Assembly (NCBI RefSeq): GCF_009870125.1
Contig: NC_046680.1
Coordinates: forward strand, 6,076,001-6,140,000
DNA from: Drosophila pseudoobscura
Taxonomy: Eukaryota > Arthropoda > Insecta > Diptera > Drosophilidae
Length of the DNA stretch: 64,000 nt
Direction: 5' to 3'
In this document: positions 27,086 to 39,605 of the stretch, piece by piece
How the letters are laid out: every line of letters starts with the position of its first letter
Position numbering within the stretch: position 1 is the first letter of the stretch
The notes under the pieces: generated by a model
What the model was told of the DNA's origin: nothing
Seen by the model: the letters and a program-made list of their open reading frames with translations, nothing else
Database searches by the model: none
Translations under genes and position numbers: made by a program

Positions 27086-27687
27086 ATGCCAAAAAAAATC
27101 GACTTCTGGACCATAGTGCAGAGTACGAAAAACAAAAACAATCTCTCTATGAGCATGGAATGCAAAACCGGACAGCTGGCTATCAGCCGTGCACGTTGCT
27201 GGTGTCGTCATAGCGACGAAAGGGCCATGGTCAGCAGCTTCCCATGGAAGCACTACGGATTCCCATTCAACGAACATATCAAGATTGGTAAGTAGCTTAA
27301 TAACGTTTTAATCTGTGGCTGTGTTTCTCTGCTTTGGTGGAGGGATCTATAAAGCAATCCATGAGCCAAGGAATGGCCCCACATGCAAGTAATCACAACA
27401 AATCCAAACAACAGAAGCGTTTATTTATAAATTCACACCTCAAGAGCCCAAGCATCGGCGGCGGCAGTGGCAACATCAACAAGTTGCCCCAGTTCCGTGC
27501 CACACAGCAGCCAACGGAGGCCCTAAGACCTTGCCCAAAATGCCGGCGTCTAATTTTAAAACACATATGTACAAAGAGGAAGAATGAAAACAAAACCGAA
27601 TCTGAATCTGAATCGAAATCGGAATCGGAATCACAACAGTTGCCATATCCCCGAACGCACCGTCCGAGAATCAACAAAAAATATTAA
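27086..27687 (+). CDS. Small multi-exon gene, unknown function
   Basis: Not recognised. The first exon runs from the ATG at 27086 to 27287 and ends in a strong donor (GTAAGT). In-frame ATGs at 27149 and 27155 are alternative starts. Codon use in the second half of this exon is typically fly-like. The best next acceptor is at 27341-27342 after a pyrimidine tract, giving a 55-nt intron and an exon with AIHEPRNGPTC that reaches another donor at 27389. A third exon then continues in the frame ending at 27687; acceptors at 27446, 27452 or 27467 all keep phase. With 27446 the product is 162 residues. A simpler two-exon model uses the AG at 27369-27370, but that acceptor is weak. The C-terminal part carries CPKC followed by HIC, a possible small zinc site, then a basic stretch and a Ser/Glu repeat. 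AATAAA follows the stop by only 4 nt. The F-box gene begins just downstream on the same strand. Confidence 0.5.
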
Positions 27688-27691
27688 CCAA

Positions 27692-27697
27692 AATAAA
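27692..27697 (+). terminator. Poly(A) signal of the 27-kb candidate gene
   Basis: AATAAA starts 5 nt after the TAA stop at 27685-27687. Such tight spacing supports the end of this gene model. Confidence 0.45.
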
Positions 27698-27924
27698 TGA
27701 GAGCGAAATGTAAGCGAAACAGGGAAAAGACACACGAATCTTTGGCAATTTAATTTCGAAAACTAGAGATGAAAACAGTTTTTCAGTTCTTCAGTTTCGG
27801 TCTTCGAAAATAGCCCCAGCAGCAGAGGGATTTGAATATTCTGAAAGAGTCGGGAGACAGTCGCTGGGAAGGCGCGACAAACGCAACTGCGAATGCAGCG
27901 GACGGTCGCGGCCGATCTTTAAAC

Positions 27925-27933
27925 TATATAAAA
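27925..27933 (+). promoter_or_regulatory. TATA box upstream of the F-box gene
   Basis: TATATAAAA lies about 165 nt before the F-box start codon and 228 nt after the poly(A) signal of the preceding gene. A start near 27955-27965 would leave a 5' UTR of about 130 nt. Confidence 0.4.
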
Positions 27934-28090
27934 ATAAACCGAAAATAAGAAAAAGCAGAGCGGGCAGGCTGTGCCAAAATTGGTTCAGAATTAGAGTAGA
28001 GTATATAGTAATGTGACTGCTGTTTGTGTTGTAAATAAATTACAGCAGCAGAGGAAAGATTAATAACAATAATCATTTTGGTGAGAGAAG

Positions 28091-29909
28091 ATGTCTGAAA
28101 TGAGTGTGGCAGCCCGCAAAGGCAGCGCCCAGCTGGACGTTATGCAAAAGGCTGGCTGGAAGATCGACGAGAACGAAAAAGGTAACCCACTGATTTCTCC
28201 GCCATGTCGTCAGCATAATATATAGTATTCCCACCTTTCGCCAGCCTGCTACATAGACGTCGATGAGGACAACGATGAGACCACTGAAGAATCCAAGTGG
28301 TGCATTCTTCCGGACCTGATACTCGAGGAAATCTTCACCTACCTCAGCCCCAAGGAGCGCTACTATGCTGGCCTGGTGAGAAGAGTGTACTCCTGCTCGT
28401 ACTCCCCCTCCATCTTCTGGTGTCTTTCAAGGTCTGTCGCCAGTGGCATCGGGCCTTCTATCTGCCAACGGTTTGGAACAACTTTGTGGTTGACGATCGT
28501 ACGCTGACGAGACCAAAATACAACTACTACTCGGGCTGGCAGTACTGTCTCGATCACATGCGCACACAGAACTGCCTGTCGAGAATCGGGCGTCACCTGC
28601 GAGGCATCGAGTTCCGGCCGTGGCACAGCTTCAACAACATCTTCCAGTTTATGACAATGCTCACCTGGAGCATGGACAAAGTGAGGGAATGACAAATTGT
28701 ATTTCCCCTTTGTAACCTCCTGATGCCTTTCAGGGAAAAGAACTGAACGCCGAGCCGCAGCTCGTTGGCATGGGTAGCCGGATACGTTCTCTGGTATATC
28801 ATTTCCCCTGCAACATGTCGCAGCCCAACGATCCGGAAGGCATCAAGCTCTTCGGCACTGGAGGACAGCTCCTGAGGGGCCTGAAGGAGCTGCTGCTGCG
28901 ATTGACAGAACTGCACACTCTGAAGCTGGTGGACTTTGTGCTGGAGCGCTTCGAGGCGAATCACTTGCTGGATGAAGTCGTCTGCAGCTGCTGCACCAAA
29001 ATGAGAGTGCTCAATCTGGTGAATGTGACCACCATGCACTGTCCCATCATGCATGTGGGACTATTCCTCAATCTGCAGGTGACGGGAGCATCTTTCTACA
29101 CACTTTGCTCTTACTAAAGGGTGACATCCTCCATTGGCAGGTGCTCACCATTTCTCCCCAAAACATAGACGACGATGTGTTGTCTCTGCTGGCGGACACA
29201 AAGCTGCGGCATCTGTATTTACTGCAAAACTGCTATACTCCCAACCACCTGACCATTAGCGCCTGCGGAGTCAAGGCCTGGCGCAGCCTAAAGAAGACGA
29301 ATCCGCGCATGCGGGTTCATCTGAGGCTGGAGAACCTCGTCGACGGCGAGGTAGTGCTGCAACCAGAGGCCCCAGTCCACAGCATCACCTACTGGACGCC
29401 ACAGACTCGTGTGAGGGCTGACCTGCTCGTCCGCATGATAGACCACTACAAGAATACTCTGGCTGTCTACGGTCATGAGCTGTTGCCGCGCTTCACCAGC
29501 CCCAAGCCGTTCAACAGCCGCATCGACAGCTTGCTGGTGCTGATATGCCGCCAATGCCTCAACTTGGATACTCTGGTGAGTGCTCATCACTCCGCCGCTC
29601 CCTCTCAGCTAACACCTTGTTTCTCCATAGACCGTACGGGAGAAGGTGTCCACTGCGACGCTGCTGCTGATTGCTCGAACGGCCAAGAATCTCCGACACT
29701 TAAATGTGAGACGCTTCGCGGTGATTCTGCGCTGCGACTGGCCCCGGCATCCGGAATGGAGCAACGAGTTCCACGCCTGGCTCCGGCGCAACTCGCGCTC
29801 CTACGAGGCTGTGGAGCGGGAGATCTCCCTGATCTTGGGCTACAAATGGCAGCTGTTGAGCGACCGCGACTTCAAGCAGGTCACAGTGAATGCCAAGTCG
29901 GGTGCCTAA
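28091..29909 (+). CDS. F-box protein, FBXO39-like, leucine-rich C-terminal region
   Basis: Six coding exons join into an unbroken frame of 509 residues: 28091-28181, 28245-28375, 28432-28680, 28734-29078, 29141-29575 and 29631-29909. All five introns are 53-63 nt with GT..AG ends. An F-box lies at about residues 49-92: W-C-I-LPD, IF-x-YL, then LVCRQW and V-W-N-N-F. F-box proteins bind Skp1 and act as substrate receptors of SCF (Skp1-Cullin-F-box) ubiquitin ligases. The rest has leucine-rich, LRR-like stretches (for example LRLTELHTLKLVDFVLERF and LLADTKLRHLYLLQNCY) that probably bind the substrate. The combination LPD...LVCR.W...W and the following RIGRHLRGIEF resembles vertebrate FBXO39 and related fly genes; the exact fly ortholog is not certain (CG13213 is a possibility from memory). 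The ATG at 28091 starts the frame and precedes a short acidic linker. No frameshift or missing motif is seen; the gene appears intact. Confidence 0.9.
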
Positions 29910-30011
29910 AGAGCAGATTGTCTGTCGTCCCCGCGCCTCATCCTCCCCCCAGGACTCTTGTGATAAACACGGTGTAAAGCTTTACTTAATTGTCCATAAT
30001 TTGCCATGCAA

Positions 30012-30017
30012 AATAAA
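30012..30017 (+). terminator. Poly(A) signal of the F-box gene
   Basis: AATAAA lies 103 nt after the TAA stop, followed by AT-rich DNA. It fits a 3' UTR of about 120-130 nt. Confidence 0.6.
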
Positions 30018-31016
30018 GTAAATATTTTGAATATTAGAAGGGGTAACTGGAATCTGTGATCCCTTTTATTGTGCTCTTTTCGAGTCTAGTTGGAGCCTGC
30101 ACCTCATGTGGTAATGGTGCCCCAGCCCATGGGACTGCCGCGACCGCCCGCACCGCACTATCCAATCCGTGCGTTAGGGATTTATGCATTGGAAAATATT
30201 CAAATATTTACACATTTTAGGTAAATAAAATGAAATTGAAAATAGAAGTATGTGCAAAAGATTTTAATTGCAGCAGAAGGGAAGTCGAAATAGTTTTTAA
30301 CATTGCATGAAATGTGGGATAAAACGAAAGGTGCAGCAATATTCAAATGCCAGCAATATTATTCGAAAATAAAACTAAACGTTGTGTCCAATAAAGCCAA
30401 ATGAAACAACTGCAGTAAGCCAAATCAATTCGGGCCCGAAACATTCAATGTCTGTGACTAAGCTTATCGTTTAGTTGGTTATATCCATTGCATACTCAAA
30501 GGCAGTGCTACGTACAATTTATTAAAGAAATAATATACATAAATAAAGAACAAAAAATTAAGAAGAAAAAACCATCAGACTGGGGGCGCCAGTGGGGAAC
30601 TGTAACAAACAAGTAACTATAGACTAGCCTTACCTTGCGCTGCTGTCCGTTCGGGGGCACCAGTGTGCACATGTAAAATGTAGATAGATATACACTGACT
30701 GGAGGCGCCACTGTTATCTTATCAGAATCAGCATTCTCGGTGAATTTCGTGGGAGGCCTATGATTTTGCATAGATCTGCTGATATCTCACATGGCACACT
30801 CCGCCCAACGCCCATCTTCCTTGCTTCCTTGCAGCTTCACCATTCATTTCCATATTATAAAAGCCGGCTGCTCGACACTAATAAATCAGAAATTTCACAA
30901 AACTCATCGCGGATGCTGAAATTAACATCATTGTTTTGCCACTGAGCTTCTTCGGAGGCGTAACTCGATTCATTTCACTAATCACAACAACAAAAAGATT
31001 TCCGATAAAGTAATTT
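30018..31016. other. Intergenic stretch between the F-box gene and the DINE-1 element
   Basis: AT-rich non-coding DNA with A-runs. No gene, clear promoter or long repeat is visible. Confidence 0.6.
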
Positions 31017-32102
31017 TTATACCCGATACTCAAAATGAGTATTGGGGTATATTAGATTTGTGGTAAAAGTGGATGTGTGTAACGTCCAGAAGGAATCGTT
31101 TCCGACCCCATAAAGTATATATATTCTTGATCAGCATCAATAGCCGAGTCGATTGAGCCATGTCTGTCTGTCCGTCTGTCCGTCTGTCCGTCCGTCCGTC
31201 TGTCCGTCTGTCCGTCTGTCCGTCCCCTTCAGCGCCTAATGCTCAAAGACTATAAGAGCTAGAGCAACGATGTTTTGGATCCAGACTTCTGTGATATGTC
31301 ACTGCTACAAAAATATTTCAAAACTTTGCCCCGCCCACCTCCGCCCCCACAAAGGGCGAAAATCTGTGGCATCCACAATTTTAAAGATACAAGAAAACCA
31401 AAAACGCAGAATCGTAGAGAATGACCATATCTTTTAGACTGCAGAATCTGAATTAGATCGTATTACTATTATAGCCAGCATCAAGAAAACAATTTCATTT
31501 TTTCTCGCCCTGTCTCTCTCTAACACACAGGTAGCATAGGCGGCTTTGCTTAGAGTAAAACATTAGCGCCTAGATCTCAGAGACTATAAAAGCTAGAGCA
31601 ACCAAATTTGGTATCCACACTCCTAATATATCGGACCGAGACGAGTTTGTTTCAAAATTTCGCCACACCCCCTTCCGCCCCCGCAAAGGATGCAAATCTG
31701 GGGATATTCACAAATCTCAGAGACTATTAAAGCTAGAGTAACCAAATTTGGTATCCGCACTTCTGTTAGATCTCACTATAAAACGTATATCTCAAAATTT
31801 CGCCACACCCCCTTCCGCCCCCACAAAGGACGAAAATCTGTTGCATCCACAATATTGCAGATTCGAGAAAACTAAAAACGCAGAATCATAGATAGCGACC
31901 ATATCTATCAGATTGCTGAATCTGGATCAGATCAGATCATTTTTATAGCGAAAGGAAACAAATCAATTTGCAGTGGCTACGCAGCGCGTTACGTCACGCT
32001 CAGACTGATTTTCTGTCTCTCTCGCACGCACTCTTTGTCGTGTCGTTTAATATTAGCGGCGTCTGCCGGAGGAGAGCCATACTGACTTAGTATCGGGTAT
32101 AA
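31017..32102 (+). mobile_element. DINE-1/SGM-type non-autonomous Helitron, apparently complete
   Basis: The element starts with TTATACCCGATACT and ends with the exact 14-bp reverse complement at 32089-32102. Block order matches DINE-1/INE-1 (SGM in the obscura group): the terminal repeat, a GGGGTATATTAGAT segment, a conserved CGTTTCCGACCCCATAAAGTATATATATTC block, then a (GTCT/GTCC)n tract at about 31163-31224, and a GC-rich core with CGCCACACCCCC-type segments. The core unit beginning ACTATAARAGCTAGAG is present three times (about 31250, 31583 and 31723), so the element has grown by internal duplication. It encodes no protein, as expected; movement would need a transposase from elsewhere. It carries scattered differences among its internal repeats, so it is not a very recent insertion. 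Confidence 0.85.
31163..31224 (+). repeat. (GTCT/GTCC)n tract inside DINE-1
   Basis: GTCT and GTCC tetramers alternate over about 60 bp. This tract is a hallmark of DINE-1 elements and varies in length between copies. Confidence 0.9.
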
Positions 32103-33516
32103 CCGTAGAGTTGCGGTGTCCGCAGCAACTCACAACGTTCCCCCTCGTTTTTATTTCGACTTGCAATGCCACTGGGCCAGACGATGTGCTTGCGGCGATG
32201 CCATGCAGACGAGCCTCCCTCGCCGCTCTCGCCGGTGTCGAACTGTTTGCCGATCTGTTCTCTGTAATGCTTTTTGTGCTGCAATGGGCAAGCGCTTAGC
32301 CGAACAACCATAACCATTGACTAATGAAAGATCATCCGAACTACTTCCTCCATATCCTGTGATTCATTCACTATCTTCGGATAAAAAATAGAAAGATAAA
32401 GATACCTGAAAGATCATCCGATCTCCCCATCATCCGTATCATCATTAGCGATATCAGACGGTTGACACTCGGAATTGACTTGTAGGTTGTTGATGCTGAT
32501 TATCTATCTGCTTCGAGAGGTTCGCTTTGGCTCCTAACAAATTGCGGCGATTAGAACGTTAATTGCGGGGCGTAAATCTGGCCAAGTGCCGCCTCGGCCG
32601 CATCACAACATTCATCAGGCCAAAACGGTGCCCGAACCTCTGTTGGCCCAGGATTTACGAGCCACATTAGACCAGGCTGAAACGGAGGCTAAGACTTCGA
32701 CTTGGACTCTAGCTTCGAGTGGAGTTCGGGCCTGTTTCGGCCTTTGCTCATAAGCAAATTTGTGGCAGCAAGTAGCCTGTTGGCCACTCAGCCTCAGCTC
32801 TGAATAGTTCCAGTTTTGGCAAGACTCCAGACTCCGCTCCGACTCTCCACTGACAATGTTTACGGCCGCGTTGACAGTTTAAATCGCTCTGTGCTCGTAT
32901 ATTTTGACGTTTTACAGCAGTCCCGCGATGGTGTGGCGTGTGTGTGTGGCGGCCAGCAGCACTTGTTGGCCTGGTCCGAAACGGGGACTGGACGGGGCGC
33001 TAAACGTGAGAACGTAACGATTTCTGGATCATTATGCGACCCCGTCTATGGGGCCAACAATCACCTGAAGAGGCATTCAGGCATTCGCCACTCGAGAGAT
33101 GCCTACACAAAAGACGAACCCAGAGATACGCCGAGATCTACGGTGGCCTTCTTTCAGTTTTTGGGGCTGGACCGTGATTTAATCGCCTCGCCACTGCCCA
33201 ACAAATATCCAACAAATACCCGAAAAAAGAAGACCCACAAATGATTTTCGTGAGCGTTAAAGTAGCATTGGAATACGAGTGTCTCGTATCTGTAGCAGTT
33301 CACTGTTTTCTGCCTTGCCAGCCGTGAGTGGAAAAGAGATACACCCATGAAGAGTGAAAGAGATGGTAGGACGCAGTGGGGGCCACAGGGAACGCGGCGG
33401 GAGGGAGTGAAGTGCGTAGCAAGCACTCGATCAACAAAAGGCATCACTTGGATGTCGCTTTAAGTGGATGTGGATGTTGGATGTTAGTTGTTGGAGAGAA
33501 GAGAAGTGTTGAAACT

Positions 33517-33544
33517 ACAACAACAACAACAACAACAACAACAA
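33517..33544. repeat. Trinucleotide repeat (ACA)n
   Basis: Nine perfect copies of ACA, ending in A, within non-coding DNA. Confidence 0.95.
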
Positions 33545-34568
33545 GAAATATGTGGTGTAAATATTTGCATGCTCTCTCCCTCTAGTGTAGTCTCTCTCCG
33601 TCTGTCACACTGTTTATAGGAAATCAAATCAAATATCTGTCCGATTAGAGAGGGCTATATAGCCTGCAGGGGCACAGAACAGAAGGGAATTTTGATGACG
33701 CTGAACAGGGAAAAAGTGAGAGAGAGAGAGATGAGTGGAAAAATGTAAGGGGAATTGGTGGAGCCATTGGCGATAGTGGAAGGCCTGGCGATTGACTCAA
33801 GTAGCAAAAAGGTGATCAAATCGAAAAAAAAACCAAACGCATAGAGCAGAATTGAATAACATAATTTGGGGGAGACGAAATGGAAGAATGGGGAATAATG
33901 TCGTTGTAAACCGAAACCAGAACCACGACTAAGCCCTTTTCAGATCTTTGATGATGAATAGTTAGCAATCAATTTTTGCCGAATCGAAAGGGAAAGGAAG
34001 ATATCGTAAAAAAGAGGGGAATACCTCATAAACCATCTTCCGTTCTGATAGTCAGCAATTTTCCCATTTTTGTTACTTTTTTCCCCCATTTCATTTAACA
34101 AGATTTTCTACAAATTGTCTGAATGAATAAGTTCATTATTCATATCTTTAGATGTGATGCCTTGCTCGTAAATGATTCATTTGCCATTCGTTTTGTAGTG
34201 CAGCTACCATAAAAGTTACCCCTGTTCGTGTTTAGATTTTCTTGCTGAATAATTACGTTTTTCACTGAATAATTAATTTATTATAAATATTTTAGCTCTT
34301 TCCGTCCACACATTTGCCGACACTTTAGTTGTGGAATCATTGATTTTTCCAATTACCGAATGGGATATTCTCACATTTCGCTGCTAGCTTTTGACCTTAA
34401 CCCATAACCTTTTCCTCTGGTCCTCCATCCTCCTCCTCGGCAGCGTCTCTCTGGCGTTGACAAGCGGCTGACAGCAGTGGAGCCGAGCCGAACGCCCAAA
34501 TGGTCATTGATACCCGGGGCCCACGTCTAGCTTGGGGTCTACCTCTCTGTCGGGGTCTTGCGTTTGGT

Positions 34569-34592
34569 CCAGCTCCAGCTCCAGCTCCAGCT
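34569..34592. repeat. Hexanucleotide repeat (CCAGCT)4
   Basis: Four perfect copies of CCAGCT. Confidence 0.95.
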
Positions 34593-35034
34593 CTGTGTCT
34601 AGTACCATTAATGAGTTCTTGTTGGGGAGCTGCTGCTGTTCTGGCTTCTACACAAAGTTCAGGCCATGGCAGCAAATGTTAGCGACAACAACAAGTTCAT
34701 TATTGCCATCTCATCACGTGGCTGTGTGTGTGTGTGTATCCGTGGCTAAGAAGGTGTATCTGCATCTGTGTGCGCCACAGAGGCAGAGCTGTGGGCAAGA
34801 CGCTTATTGTTGGCTTATTGTTGCTGCAGCAATGTGTTCTTGTTCCCAAGCCCAGAACCTACTACCGACCGAACGCCGACTTGGACGGCGGTTTTAACTG
34901 ACAAGAAGCCGGATTATTAATCGACGTTTAATTAATTTATAACCAATTAAGCAGCAACATAATGCGGCAAGCGGCAAGCGACAAGATCCGATCCAAGGAG
35001 GAGAACAAACAACAACAACAACAAATCGACAGCA

Positions 35035-35057
35035 GTGGCGGTGGCGGTGGCGGTGGC
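35035..35057. repeat. Hexanucleotide repeat (GTGGCG)n, first tract
   Basis: Nearly four copies of GTGGCG. A second tract of the same unit lies about 500 bp downstream. Confidence 0.9.
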
Positions 35058-35552
35058 TACTGCTACTGCTCTTGTGGCAGCCACAGGCAGAGGCAGAGCA
35101 CCAGAGAGATGGGGGAGAGATGCAGAGGGAGAGGGAGCGACATCCCAGAGTGAGTCGTAAATGCCAAAACTCGTTCTAAGCTTTTTTTCTGCCCCTGCTG
35201 TTGGCCCGATGTCTGGACTACAAAAAAAAGAATTAGCCAGGTTGAAGTTTTTGCCATAGTCTCTCTATCTCTCTCTCAGTGCAGAAGGAGGGTGGCTACC
35301 AAGAGAGAGAGCGAGAGAGAGAGGGTGAGCAAAAAGCAATGTCACAATTTATGGCATTGTTGAGGCAACATGCACCTGCAGCAACAATGAAGCCGCTGCC
35401 ACAAGCACTGCCGCACCGCACCGGCGGCATGTTCACTGATCAGTTGTGATTTCTTTTTGCTGCTCGCGGGAAATCCTTATAAGCAAAATATGTTAACGAA
35501 GCATGAAAAGCACAAAAATTAAATTAAATCCAATAGCAGTAGCAGCAGCGAC

Positions 35553-35576
35553 GGTGGCGGTGGCGGTGGCGGTGGC
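35553..35576. repeat. Hexanucleotide repeat (GGTGGC)4, second tract
   Basis: Four perfect copies, with the same unit as the tract at 35.04 kb when read in another register. Confidence 0.95.
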
Positions 35577-36815
35577 AGCCGCAACAGGAACCACCACAAA
35601 AAATTAGCCTACACCGCGGCGAGGCCTTTCCTTTCTAAAAAGCAAAAACAATTGAGCAATCTCTATCTCTACGGCAGTCCCCTGCTCCTATTAACACATT
35701 AGAAGAGGCCACAAAACCCGGTGGCACCACGGGGAAGCAAGCAACACCGCTGCTCCATGCTGCACACATCAGATCACGCACCTCGCCACCAGAGCGCCCC
35801 GGCCACGTCAAGGTTTTGCAGCTGTCAATAATGCAACTCCCGCCGTTTGATCAAGTGAACCAAATTATTGTCTATATCCTTTAGCGCGATGGGGTAACCC
35901 CGATTCCAGGTTCCAGATGAAGAAAAGCCCATTTTATTGGTTCCTAGGCGTGGGAATACTTGAAGAATACTTGAAAGTATCTTTAAAGTTATTAAACATA
36001 AAGATACAGGGTAAAGTGGCCCCTCTTTTATGCTTTTATAAACTGTGCATTCAATCCACCACATACATTATTCTATCTATCTTAAAAATCTATTCTCAAA
36101 TATAGTTTATATCCGCCGGATCTCCCCTCATTGTCCGACGTAGGGAAGGGAGTTTCGTAGGCAGTTCCCTGCTTTCTGCAGATCCTTTTAATTGCGGCAT
36201 TCGGTTATAAGGGTATAAAGGCTTTGGCCAATTGGTCAACGGTTTGCCTCGGCTTGTGGCAAGTTGCAAGTAGAAGTTGCTCTGCTTGCTGCTGCCACCG
36301 CTGCCGCCGTCTCAGTTAGCGCCAAGATTTATGTGATCCTTAAGATTTATTGGTTTACGGCATTGTTGTTGCAATAAAAAACAACAACATTCATAAATTA
36401 TCATTAAACGTTTAAATGTGACGCAGCAGCAGCAGCAGCTCTGGGGGCGCATATGCAGCATGCTGCTCGTTGTTCGCTGCACGTTGCGCGTTGCAGGTTG
36501 CAAGTTGCAAGCTCTGTTCTGGCCAGAGACAGAGAGAGTCTTTTGCTATCTTTATAATGAGCCAAATGACATATTTATTTGTTGTAGCTGCAATCAGCGT
36601 TCAACCCGCTGCTCAGGTTGCATGCAATTTCTTTTGGCCGCACTCGCACTGCAGTCGATGTTGCAGTGGCAGCGGCAGTGGCAGTGGCAGTGGTAGTCTC
36701 CGTCTGGAGTCTAGACATGTGGCGCACCAGAGGTGACAGTTGATTGTCATTGTTGGCATATTAAAACAGGCTCACCGTCTGCACGCGCCGCCAACGATGG
36801 GCTGGGTTTAGGCCC

Positions 36816-36853
36816 AGTCCCACTTGCAGTCCCACTTGCAGTCCCAGTCGCAG
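36816..36853. repeat. Tandem repeat with 12-bp period (AGTCCCACTTGC)
   Basis: Two perfect units and a third with two differences, followed by AG. It is a short minisatellite in non-coding DNA. Confidence 0.9.
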
Positions 36854-39584
36854 ACCCAGAAGGCCTCGACTCGACTCGACCCAGCCAGCCCGGCTAAACG
36901 GCGACAGCCACTGACAATTGACACTTTTGGCCGAGTCCCGGCCCTGAGCTTCCCTGCCTCTCTCCCTCCTTTGCTGCTGGTTTTTACGGACACAATTTCA
37001 AGTTGAACTTCAGCTAGCAATTTTGTATGCAATGTGTGCCTTAAACCTAAAGAAAGACGAAGGGTTTCGAGCGAAGGTTAGTGCAGGGACTAAGGTACAG
37101 ACGGGAAACTCCAAACGGAACGCACAGAAGATGGCAATGAAAGGATCGGATCACACAGGAGAGCTCGGAACGGAGCAGGGATCGAAGAAACAAGACTACG
37201 ATTTGTGATATGAATTGGAAACAGAGCTGCGTAAAAGTCTAGGCCAAAGAAAAGGCAAAAGGCCCCAGAGAAGACAATAACAACTGGAGGCAATAAAGAA
37301 AACAAACAGAGAACGGCCCCACGATGGGCCATAGACGGGGCCCGCATCCATAGGAAGGGGGCAGAAAAGGCCTGCACAAGCCAGGCTCAAACCCTTCTGG
37401 AGGCAACTTACCGATGCGACGCCTCTGCAGCAACAATCAGGCCTGGTCTCTGGCCGGGTCTTGGCCCCAGTCTTGGCCATGCAGGCCATGGCCAATGGCC
37501 ACAGACAAAGTGCGTTAATAGCCAAGACACACATGGCCAAAACACCGCCTCTCCTCCCACCCCAACCCACCCCATCCTGCCCCTGAGCGGTAAGGGGAGT
37601 CCAGGACAAGCAGCTAGCGCGCCTTTTACAAATTTTTATTGAAAAATATTAAATTCTCATTAAGGCAGGAGAGGACCAAGCAGGTTCCCCCAATGTGTCC
37701 CGGCAGCAGCATCATTTTCCACACTCACACAGAGGAGGCTTCTCTGCACAGTTTTTTCTGCGGTTTTTCCTGAACGAACCCGAACCCCGAACCGAAGTTG
37801 GCGCGCGCTCGCATGCGCCGATAGACTCGCTTAGATAAAAGATGATTTATGGGTTTTATGGTGTGATGGGAATTTTAATTTCCAGCATTTTTGCTTAACA
37901 AAATTAAACATGGTACGACTACCATGAGCGACAGCCACATAGGAGATGCTATAGGTATATGGATGCTAGAGATGGACGGGAGATGGTAGATGCTGGATGC
38001 TGGATGCTATCGAGAGGAGGGTATTTGGCTCTCGTATGGCTATTTGGCTCTATTTGGGATCCGGCAATTGTCAAATGAGGCGACCGGGCGATCGAGCGAC
38101 CTCCTCTATAGACGATTCCATTTTTAATTGAGCCAGAGCGCACAGCATGTACCGCGGCAGCAGTGGCAGCAGAAGCAGCAGCAGCAGCCAGGCCATCTAT
38201 CTGCTTGCAACGGACCAACTTGCAACAGACGGGCCGCTGTCCATTATGCTCACTCACCTGTAAAATAAATGGCAAAACTGCCAAACACTTTGGTCCGCTG
38301 ACAACTTGCAGTGCGACGAGACGAGAGGCGATGCGGAGCGGCTCCTTCCATCGTTCCAATTTGATGCAGAGGACAAGGATGAAGGGGCTGTGGATGGGGC
38401 ACCCACTGCTGTGATCCGAGGTCCCTCTCTCTCTCTGAGGCACAGTGCCGTCTGTTTACCGTTAGGTGTCAAAGATTTCATGCCCCATGTCGCAAACTAA
38501 CGACACACAATCGATCACAAATCAAATGGACAGAAGCCACAGAGGCAGAGTTGGCCGCAGAGGCAGACCCGCAGTTGCCGCAGCGCAGTTGCCTCTGCTG
38601 CCTCCGTTGCGACAGTCATCCAAATGTGTCTCAAAAATCAGGCCGCGGCCAATGCAAAGCCGTTTCATAAATTGCACATGACCTGACGACCAGCAGCAGC
38701 CTGCAACTGCAACTGCAACAGTAACAGCGGCAAGATGCAGCGGCAGCCAAAAGGCAGCAGAAAGGCATAACAATAAATTAAAAATGGATGTCGATGCCGA
38801 TGTGGATGTGGCTGTGGCTGTGGCTGTGGACTCGGACTTCATGTGTGCTGTGCTGTGCTGTGCCTCTTGCCGCAGACTCTAAAAACTGCAATCCTCAGAC
38901 TTGGAACTCCTTCAATTTCAGCTTGGAATCGGATTTGGACTCAGATTCGGATTCGGTCTCGGGCTCTGGTCGATTTGGTTATGGGAGCACTCTTCCGTGT
39001 GATGGACAGCTGCCGACAGCAGCAGCCACACATCGTTCCCTCCCAAGGCTCCTCCATGCTCCAGTGTGTCCATGCGGGACACAGATCCCCTCCCGATCTA
39101 TCCGACTCATTGATGGACAGAGTTTTGTCCGGTGCAAAGCATTGGATCGCGACTTTATTGGTTTTTAATGATCTGCGCTGTGATTTTGAATGCTTATCCA
39201 AATGTATTTTGTAGATACGTGGTATGTGTGTGGATACCTCCCTATCGATGGAATGGATGCTTTGATTGGAGCTCTGCTGATCCCCCTTCGAAGGGAGTGT
39301 CGGCGTTCACTTGAATTTTCATTAATCCATTTGCGTTTCAATTTCTCTGCCTTTATCGAGGTAAGCGCCGTTTCGACGAAGAAAAGATTTAGGTGCTGGC
39401 ACCTGCAGGGCATTCATCGCGTCGATCAGTCTTAATTAACGCAACTTCTCACTTTATTTACTTTTACTCATTTGCATCCCGTTTGGGTCATTAAACCTGA
39501 CCTCTCCCCAACCTAACAGCTATCGACCATTATCTCGGACCATTCTCGGATCATAGTATCTGCTCCTCCCTCCCCTCAAAGTGC

Positions 39585-39605
39585 CAGTGGCAGTGGCAGT
39601 GGCAG
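39585..39605. repeat. Hexanucleotide repeat (CAGTGG)3
   Basis: Three perfect copies and a half copy. Confidence 0.9.

Noticed and set aside
32816..33244. + strand frame of 142 codons
   Set aside because: It opens with TTG, and shows no domain or fly codon bias.
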